From Nitrososphaerota archaeon (GTDB lineage: Archaea; Thermoproteota; Nitrososphaeria; Nitrososphaerales; Gagatemarchaeaceae): 64,000 bases of DNA. Shown in pieces: positions 59,254 through 64,000 of the stretch (the first letter of the stretch is position 1; every line of letters begins with the position of its first letter). The stretch covers positions 1 to 64,000 of the forward strand of contig DAHVLJ010000020.1 in assembly GCA_027320425.1 (NCBI GenBank), given 5' to 3'. Below the pieces are notes generated by a model. That model did no database searches. It saw only the letters and a program-made list of their open reading frames with translations, and was not told where the DNA came from. Made by a program: the position numbers and the translations under genes.

Positions 59254-59853
59254 ATGAGTCTTAACGAGGACCGGGCCCGCTCTTTCCTTGGACCCCTCGA
59301 AGGCAAGACTGCCACGTTTCAGTTGGGTGGGAGAGAGGCGAACCTTGCATTTTCACGTACCACGATGCACGTACTCGCGACGGCACGCACGCCATGCGTC
59401 ATCTTAGACCTCGACGCGTTCTATTCTTCCAATGCTGACCATATCTTTCGAAGGTTACCTGGAGACCTAGCATCTTTCGAGTTGCGCGTACCAGCTGCAG
59501 GAGCCGACATCGAAGCAGAGTTTTCTTCCTTGTTCGAGGCGGAGCCCAGAGCGATTGTCGTAGATAGCCTGAACACCCTTTATCATCTGTTCTCCCAAGA
59601 AGACGGGCGCTCCAGGGGGCGTAAGGTGCTTTTCGCCCTCGAAGCGCTCTCACAGTTCGCTCGGGCCAACGGCAAGCCAGTGGTGTTGACCATGTACAGG
59701 CGCGAGGGTCTGGTCAAGCAGGGGCGAGGGAGGACTATCGCAACCCTGTCTGATATCGCAGCCTCGGCCAAGACGGACGGCCACGAAATTGGTATCGCGA
59801 CAGAAAAGGGGACAGCCTGGCTCGGGGGATCTGTCTCTATCCGAATCCCTTGA
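59254..59853 (+). CDS. Second inactivated RecA-like protein
   Basis: 199 residues. TATFQLGGREANLAFS is in the place of the P-loop but lacks GKT. AIVVDSLNTLYHLF resembles the RecA Walker B strand and FALEALSQFARANGKPVVLTMYRREG the following strands. ATG at 59254 with a TATA-like tgaaatacg at 59224-59232. It is divergent from the RuvC-like gene with overlapping promoters. It recalls the inactivated RecA-like protein at 40656 but is shorter and lacks the zinc ribbon. Confidence 0.68.
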   Translation: MSLNEDRARSFLGPLEGKTATFQLGGREANLAFSRTTMHVLATARTPCVILDLDAFYSSNADHIFRRLPGDLASFELRVPAAGADIEAEFSSLFEAEPRAIVVDSLNTLYHLFSQEDGRSRGRKVLFALEALSQFARANGKPVVLTMYRREGLVKQGRGRTIATLSDIAASAKTDGHEIGIATEKGTAWLGGSVSIRIP

Positions 59854-60244
59854 GAATCGCCATGTCTATTCCTGCGAATATGGCGACCACCAGCAGGAGG
59901 AGAGCTAGCGCGAGATACAGGTTTACAGTGCGGCTTCGTACCGTCTGTCTCCCACTCAGATACACGAGGTAGACACCTGCGCCACCGGCGAAGATTACGA
60001 ACGCGTTGACAATCGCCTCCGGAATCGTCTCGGCTTGGCCGTTGGGATATGGGATGTACGTCTGGTTGGGCGTGGGGTAGACTATGGCAGTGACGAACCC
60101 TGCCATCAAAGCTACCAAGACAAGGACGTACAGGGCTTGGACGAATCCCTCTCGCTTCATGAAAGAACTGAGTAAACCTGCCGCACCGTCCCGGACGGTC
60201 CCTATCGTCCTCCGATACGCCGACTCTAGTGCCTGTCTTATCAT
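59837..60244 (-). CDS. Three-helix membrane protein of the topA operon
   Basis: 135 residues. Hydrophobic helices at about 36-55 (ALYVLVLVALMAGFVTAIV), 79-95 (IVNAFVIFAGGAGVYLVYL), and 108-128 (LALALLLLVVAI). A polar loop (YPTPNQTYIPYPNGQ) probably faces outside. ATG at 60244 follows the zinc-finger gene stop with no gap, so it is the last gene of the topA-zinc finger operon. No family recognised. Confidence 0.75.
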   Translation of the reverse strand: MIRQALESAYRRTIGTVRDGAAGLLSSFMKREGFVQALYVLVLVALMAGFVTAIVYPTPNQTYIPYPNGQAETIPEAIVNAFVIFAGGAGVYLVYLSGRQTVRSRTVNLYLALALLLLVVAIFAGIDMAILKGFG

Positions 60245-60451
60245 TCAATCACCTTGCAGAAACTCTGCTGTCTCCTTTGCCCACTGGCCCGTTTGAACGT
60301 TGCGTTTAACGTTATCCAGGTATTCGGCCCATCCCATCTCCCCATACGCCTCAACCCACCGAGGGTAAGCGGCCTGTAGCTTCTCTTTGGCTTCGACGTG
60401 GTGCCGGCAGAGTTCACCGGCGGCGTCCCTACCACAGATGAGACACTTCAT
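60245..60451 (-). CDS. Small zinc-finger protein of the topA operon
   Basis: 68 residues from ATG at 60451. MKCLICGRDAAGELCRHHVEA contains CxxC and CxHH, a compact zinc site; the rest is helical (KEKLQAAYPRWVEAYGEMG). The ATG overlaps the topA stop (ATGA), so it is translated with topoisomerase. It resembles the zinc-knuckle small proteins that often follow archaeal topA genes, but I do not know the function. Confidence 0.8.
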   Translation of the reverse strand: MKCLICGRDAAGELCRHHVEAKEKLQAAYPRWVEAYGEMGWAEYLDNVKRNVQTGQWAKETAEFLQGD

Positions 60452-62499
60452 TTCTTCCTCCCGGGGCAGTCCTGATTGATACAGAGTCTCCAGGGGCGTC
60501 CCCTGCCTGTGACACTGATTACCGGCCAGGAACAATCATCACACGCTTTCAGGACCTTTATCGTCCCCTTCTGAGGAAGCGGGGAAGATGCACGGCAGGC
60601 GGACGGGTAGTTCGAACAGCCCGCGAACCGCTTGCCTGTGGCTCTGGACGTAATCAGCCTCAGTTCACCTGATTTGCATACCGGGCACCTCCCCAGCACG
60701 AACTGTTTCGCCGTCGTCATTTCCAACGCCGACCCGATCTCCTTTCCCAGGGCGTCTTCTTCGGCGCCAAGGACCGAAAGCTGGTCCGCGATGGTTCTGA
60801 TCGTCTCCCTAAGAATCATCGCTTCTCCGCTTCCGGCATCCTCCACCACTTCCAGTTTTTCTTCTATCTTCCTGGTCAGGCCGGTGCCCACAATGGTTGG
60901 GGCGAACCGCTCCATCACATCTATGACCACGAACCCCAGCTCTGACACCTCCATGTTTTCTCCGGAAACATATCCCCTATCCACCAGGGTGGCGATTATG
61001 TCTGCTCTTGTGGCCTTTGTCCCTATCTCTTCTCTTTCCATCTTCTCGAGCAGGCTCCCGGGATTGTACCGGTTCGGCTTCAGCTCGAACTTTTCTTCGG
61101 CATCGACGCTCGAAGTCAACAGCCTGTCGCCTTCGGAAATCTGGAGGATTTCCTTGTCCCTGTAACCAGCATACCTTCCATAGTGGTCCATCCATCCCTG
61201 AAAGACCGTCCTTCCTCCAGAAGCCACGAACTTATGAGACCCTACCATGATTGTGACATCCACCAATTCGCGCCTTGCAGAAGCTCCGAACGCGGCGAGG
61301 AACCTTCTGACGACGAGGTCGAAGATAGAGCTCTCAAAGCGTCCGAGAGGGTGCCTGGGCTTCTCCCCGGTAGGGTGGATGGCTGGATGGGCCGGGTCTG
61401 ACTTCGGTCCTTGGACCGGCTTAGCCCCAGACCTCAGGATTTCATCGGCAATCCGAGAATATTCCTGGAACTTGCTGATGCCGGCGACGATACCTCTCAG
61501 GTTCAACGACGGCGGAAGCTTCTGGCTCCCTGTCCTCGGGTAAGATATCAGCGCGCCCAGATAGAGGCGTTCTGCGATCTGCAGAGTCCTGCTAGGCGAG
61601 ATGCCGAATATCCGATATACTTCTTTCTGCAACTCTCCGATGTCAAAAGGGGGCGGGGGCCCTACCTGCACCATCCGTCTTTTGACTGAAGCCACAACCG
61701 CACCCTCTCCAAGGCAATCTTCGCGGATTCTTTTTGCTGCAGCCGAAGTGCGGATCTTCTCCTGAGCATAGGCAGCTGCGACCTTCTTCCCGTTAACGTC
61801 GAACACGCCGGAGATTTTCCAGTAGGGGGTGGGGACGAACTCTCGTATCTCCCTCTCACGGTCCGCCAGGAAACGGAGCGTCGGCCCCTGTACTCTCCCG
61901 ATGCTTACCGTCCTATACCTGATCCCTGAACCAAGGACGGCTTGGGACAGCGCCCTCGACATGTTCACCCCCCAGACGAAGTCAATGGAATGTCTTGCCC
62001 TCCCAGCCCGAGCCAGTCCCTGGTTCGGCTCAGGTTCTAGGGAGTCGAACGCCCTCTTCAGGTCCTCTTCGGTAAGGGTAGAGAACTTGGCCCTGAGCGA
62101 GTCCGCCTCCCTTCCCCCGCACGCATATCTGAGCAGGTTGTGTCCGATTGTCTCTCCTTCGGCGTCGAAATCACAGGCGTTTACTAGCCTAGTTGCGCCG
62201 GAAGACAGCTTCTTGATGGCGGAGACGCGTCTTCCTGCGCCCACACTGTCGTCATCCACCAGGTTTGAAGGATACCACTCTACATCGAAGACTGGATATA
62301 CGGTCCTCTCGTCGATAGGGTCTGATATGCCGTAAACATGACCTTGGGCAGCACAAACCACGAATTCTTCCCCGTTCAAAGTGAAACTGTAGACCGATGT
62401 GCCTTCGACTAGAGCACTCTTGCTCGTACCATCGGAAAGCGCACTGGCGACCCTCCTGGCGGCGTCAGGCTTCTCGCATATCACCAGAGTGTATCCCAA
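60448..62499 (-). CDS. topA: DNA topoisomerase IA
   Basis: 683 residues. TOPRIM: E9 (ICEKPDAAR), D110-x-D112-x-E114 (CDFDAEGE). The catalytic tyrosine is Y320 (ISYPRTGSQKLP). Arg and His residues of the gate are in GRVQGPTLRFL and HPAIHPTG. C-terminal zinc fingers: CPVCKSG...CSNYPSAC and CDDCSW...CINQDCPG. It relaxes negative supercoils. It is of the archaeal topoisomerase III/I type, not reverse gyrase (no helicase domain). TTG at 62499. Operon with a zinc-finger and a membrane protein. Confidence 0.95.
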   Translation of the reverse strand: MGYTLVICEKPDAARRVASALSDGTSKSALVEGTSVYSFTLNGEEFVVCAAQGHVYGISDPIDERTVYPVFDVEWYPSNLVDDDSVGAGRRVSAIKKLSSGATRLVNACDFDAEGETIGHNLLRYACGGREADSLRAKFSTLTEEDLKRAFDSLEPEPNQGLARAGRARHSIDFVWGVNMSRALSQAVLGSGIRYRTVSIGRVQGPTLRFLADREREIREFVPTPYWKISGVFDVNGKKVAAAYAQEKIRTSAAAKRIREDCLGEGAVVASVKRRMVQVGPPPPFDIGELQKEVYRIFGISPSRTLQIAERLYLGALISYPRTGSQKLPPSLNLRGIVAGISKFQEYSRIADEILRSGAKPVQGPKSDPAHPAIHPTGEKPRHPLGRFESSIFDLVVRRFLAAFGASARRELVDVTIMVGSHKFVASGGRTVFQGWMDHYGRYAGYRDKEILQISEGDRLLTSSVDAEEKFELKPNRYNPGSLLEKMEREEIGTKATRADIIATLVDRGYVSGENMEVSELGFVVIDVMERFAPTIVGTGLTRKIEEKLEVVEDAGSGEAMILRETIRTIADQLSVLGAEEDALGKEIGSALEMTTAKQFVLGRCPVCKSGELRLITSRATGKRFAGCSNYPSACRASSPLPQKGTIKVLKACDDCSWPVISVTGRGRPWRLCINQDCPGRKK

Positions 62500-62543
62500 A
62501 ATCGAACCCTCGCAGGAAGTCCAACAGAGTTACAGTGCTCTGT

Positions 62544-62744
62544 TTAGGAGAAGGAACCGTCGATCTTCTTTACTTCCACCTGGTACTTCGCAGGCGCAAG
62601 CTTTACTCCGCACTTCTTACAGCGGTAGTCAGCTGCTTTCAACACGTCTCCCGGAGATCTGAGGTCGAAGCCAGAGTATAGAGGAGAACCACAGGAACTA
62701 CAGACTATCTCGTATGTCAATGCCGCGTCCTGGCGCCCCGCCAT
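62544..62744 (-). CDS. Small zinc-ribbon protein
   Basis: 66 residues with CSSCG (residues 15-19) and CKKCG (42-46), a complete rubredoxin-like/ribbon ligand set, and the tail PAKYQVEVKKIDGSF. ATG at 62744 lies 4 nt downstream of the cofE stop, so it is co-transcribed with it. Function unknown; could be an RNA- or protein-binding ribbon. Confidence 0.8.
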   Translation of the reverse strand: MAGRQDAALTYEIVCSSCGSPLYSGFDLRSPGDVLKAADYRCKKCGVKLAPAKYQVEVKKIDGSFS

Positions 62745-62748
62745 AGAT

Positions 62749-63522
62749 TTAGGCGTATGCGCTTTGAGAGTGGCCCAGACTTCTCAGGAAAACGTCATCG
62801 TCGGTGGAGATGGCGAATCTGCCGCCGTCGTATTCTTCATCGATGAGCAGATCCCTTCCTATGCCACGGGCGACCACCAGGGGTGTGGCTTCATCCGACT
62901 CTCCCATCAGCACTTCGGCCGCGGAGGCTAGGTCGTCCGCAAGCGCCTGGGATGTCACCTTCAGCACGTTGCCGAAGAGGTCTGACCTTCCCCTCATATC
63001 GAGGACCGCCTCTATCCCCGACGAGGCGACCGCCACTCCGGTGGTGCCCTTCCGCGTAGGCGAAAGCCGGCTGTCACAAACTACCACCCCCACCGAAACG
63101 CCTCTCGAAAACTTCAACGATTCCCTGATCTTCCTTGCAGAGACCTCTGACTTCATCGGGTACAGCACAACCATCCCATGGGCCACGTTCGACTTGTCGA
63201 TCCCGGCGTTGGGGGTTAGCAACCCATCCTTTGCCGCGAGAATGAAGCCAGGGATGCCGCCGATTATTTCGTCCGACTCCCGGATGACGAGTTCACAGAG
63301 CTTGGGGTCCATATGATGCCTCGCGGCCAACTCCTTGGCTTTGGCCCCCGGCCGGACCGTCGCCAGTTTTACGACCCGACCTTCGGACATGGCGACGAAT
63401 TTGCTTGAGATGACAATCACGTCCCCGTCATCCAGTTCGGCGCCTATTCTTCGGTCAACGAACTCGACGAGGTCGAACCGAGATATTTTTGCTGGCGTTG
63501 GAACAGGGACAAAGGTCAGCAT
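62749..63522 (-). CDS. cofE: Coenzyme F420-0:L-glutamate ligase
   Basis: 257 residues. GDVIVISSKFVAMSEGR, PNAGIDKSNV, CDSRLSPTRKGTTGVAVASSG and DMRGRSDLFG match CofE. The enzyme adds glutamates to F420-0, completing the deazaflavin cofactor; thus the organism likely makes F420. ATG at 63522. It is divergent from gcvT, with a 56-nt intergenic region containing TATA-like acttaaat (63545-63552). Confidence 0.93.
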   Translation of the reverse strand: MLTFVPVPTPAKISRFDLVEFVDRRIGAELDDGDVIVISSKFVAMSEGRVVKLATVRPGAKAKELAARHHMDPKLCELVIRESDEIIGGIPGFILAAKDGLLTPNAGIDKSNVAHGMVVLYPMKSEVSARKIRESLKFSRGVSVGVVVCDSRLSPTRKGTTGVAVASSGIEAVLDMRGRSDLFGNVLKVTSQALADDLASAAEVLMGESDEATPLVVARGIGRDLLIDEEYDGGRFAISTDDDVFLRSLGHSQSAYA

Positions 63523-63578
63523 ACACCCTTACGAACCTTGGCCCACTTAAATAGAGTCGGCCGAAGTCACCGCGTCTT

Positions 63579-64000
63579 TTGCTCAGGAAGACCCAGCTCT
63601 ATGACTACCACAGGGCCCACGCGAAGCTCACAGAGTTCGCAGGGTATGACATGCCCCTTTGGTACACGACCACATCAGAGGAACACATGGCCGTCAGGAA
63701 TGCTTCTGGTATCTTCGACGTTTCACACATGGCGAGGTTCGAGGTGACGGGGGGCCAGTCAACAGAATTCCTCGAGGGCCTCGTGCCTACCGCCGTCCAG
63801 TCCCAGCAACAGGGGAAGGCGTTCTACACTTTGTTGCTCAACGATCACGGCGGCATCATCGACGACCTGATCATAGTCAGGCTGCAGAGCGACAGGTACA
63901 TGGTCGTGGTAAACGCGGCGAACGCTCAGGCCGACAAGAAGCACATGCTGGACCACGCCCCGTCAGGGCTGCAACTGGTCGATAGGACTGAGGAGACCGC
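63579..64000 (+). CDS. gcvT: Glycine cleavage system T protein (aminomethyltransferase), partial
   Basis: About 140 codons are visible from TTG at 63579 (MLRKTQLYDYHRAHAKL). FAGYDMPLWYTTTSEEHMAVR and GIFDVSHMARFEVTG are GcvT signatures, and GGIIDDLIIVRL the folate-binding strand. It transfers the aminomethyl carbon of glycine to tetrahydrofolate, linking to SHMT. TTG lies 27-34 nt after acttaaat (63545-63552), leaderless. The C-terminal half is outside the window. Confidence 0.93.
   Translation, partial: MLRKTQLYDYHRAHAKLTEFAGYDMPLWYTTTSEEHMAVRNASGIFDVSHMARFEVTGGQSTEFLEGLVPTAVQSQQQGKAFYTLLLNDHGGIIDDLIIVRLQSDRYMVVVNAANAQADKKHMLDHAPSGLQLVDRTEET

Noticed and set aside
60448-62499. Reverse gyrase
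   Set aside because: Only the topoisomerase IA part is present; there is no helicase domain.
1-64000. CRISPR arrays, rRNA genes, insertion sequences with terminal repeats
   Set aside because: No regularly spaced repeats, rRNA-like stretches, or transposase genes were found by reading the window.

Overview
This window is chromosomal DNA from an archaeon. Evidence includes archaeal release factor 1, the D-family polymerase subunits DP1 and DP2, Orc1/Cdc6, Alba, an RPA-like protein, Elf1, Sec61-beta, geranylgeranylglyceryl phosphate synthase and coenzyme F420 ligase. PolD argues against Crenarchaeota proper. tRNA genes carrying several small introns, Alba and a Thaumarchaeota-like valyl-tRNA synthetase fit a TACK-group lineage such as Nitrososphaeria/Thaumarchaeota or Bathyarchaeia; this placement is inference. 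Many genes appear leaderless: a TATA-like box lies about 25-35 nt before the start codon, and TTG is used very often as the start.

Layout. 1-9800: translation and tRNA modification (UMP kinase, aRF1, a YchF-like GTPase, PriL-like primase subunit, aldo/keto reductase, QueT and QueC, ValRS) and a free-standing HNH protein. 9800-17100: aldo/keto reductase, a twice-interrupted tRNA-Thr, DinB with a SWIM protein, methyltransferase, FAD oxidase, quinone-oxidoreductase/SnoaL pair, ACT regulator. 17200-22400: tRNA-Pro, a cysteine-bearing winged-helix gene followed by a 20-residue cysteine-rich microprotein, Alba, class III aminotransferase, RPA, a class-A beta-lactamase-like hydrolase, and an intron-rich tRNA pair. 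22400-29000: HAD hydrolase, methyltransferase, unknown proteins, GGGP synthase/Elf1, a membrane winged-helix protein, VapBC.

29000-36500: a probable replication origin with origin-recognition-box-like repeats and paired GTGAAC motifs, two DNA-binding regulators, orc1/cdc6, DP1, a hexose-phosphate mutase, and ThyX next to a degenerate ThyX paralogue. 36500-45800: tRNA-Ser with two introns, Fe-S and redox proteins, coiled-coil and zinc proteins, tRNA-Leu, then an operon of an inactivated RecA-like protein, two small paralogous proteins and a PolB with an altered motif C, resembling a PolB2-type mutagenesis cassette.

45800-64000: DP2, SHMT, an ABC exporter, Sec61-beta, a DUF2070 protein, thymidylate kinase, an HD dNTPase-like protein, an XPD helicase, a RuvC-like protein divergent from a second inactivated RecA-like protein, topoisomerase IA with two small partners, CofE, and the start of GcvT. 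Replication, repair and nucleotide-pool genes dominate: origin, initiator, primase part, both PolD subunits, RPA, topoisomerase, TLS polymerases, ThyX, Tmk and a dNTPase all lie within 64 kb.
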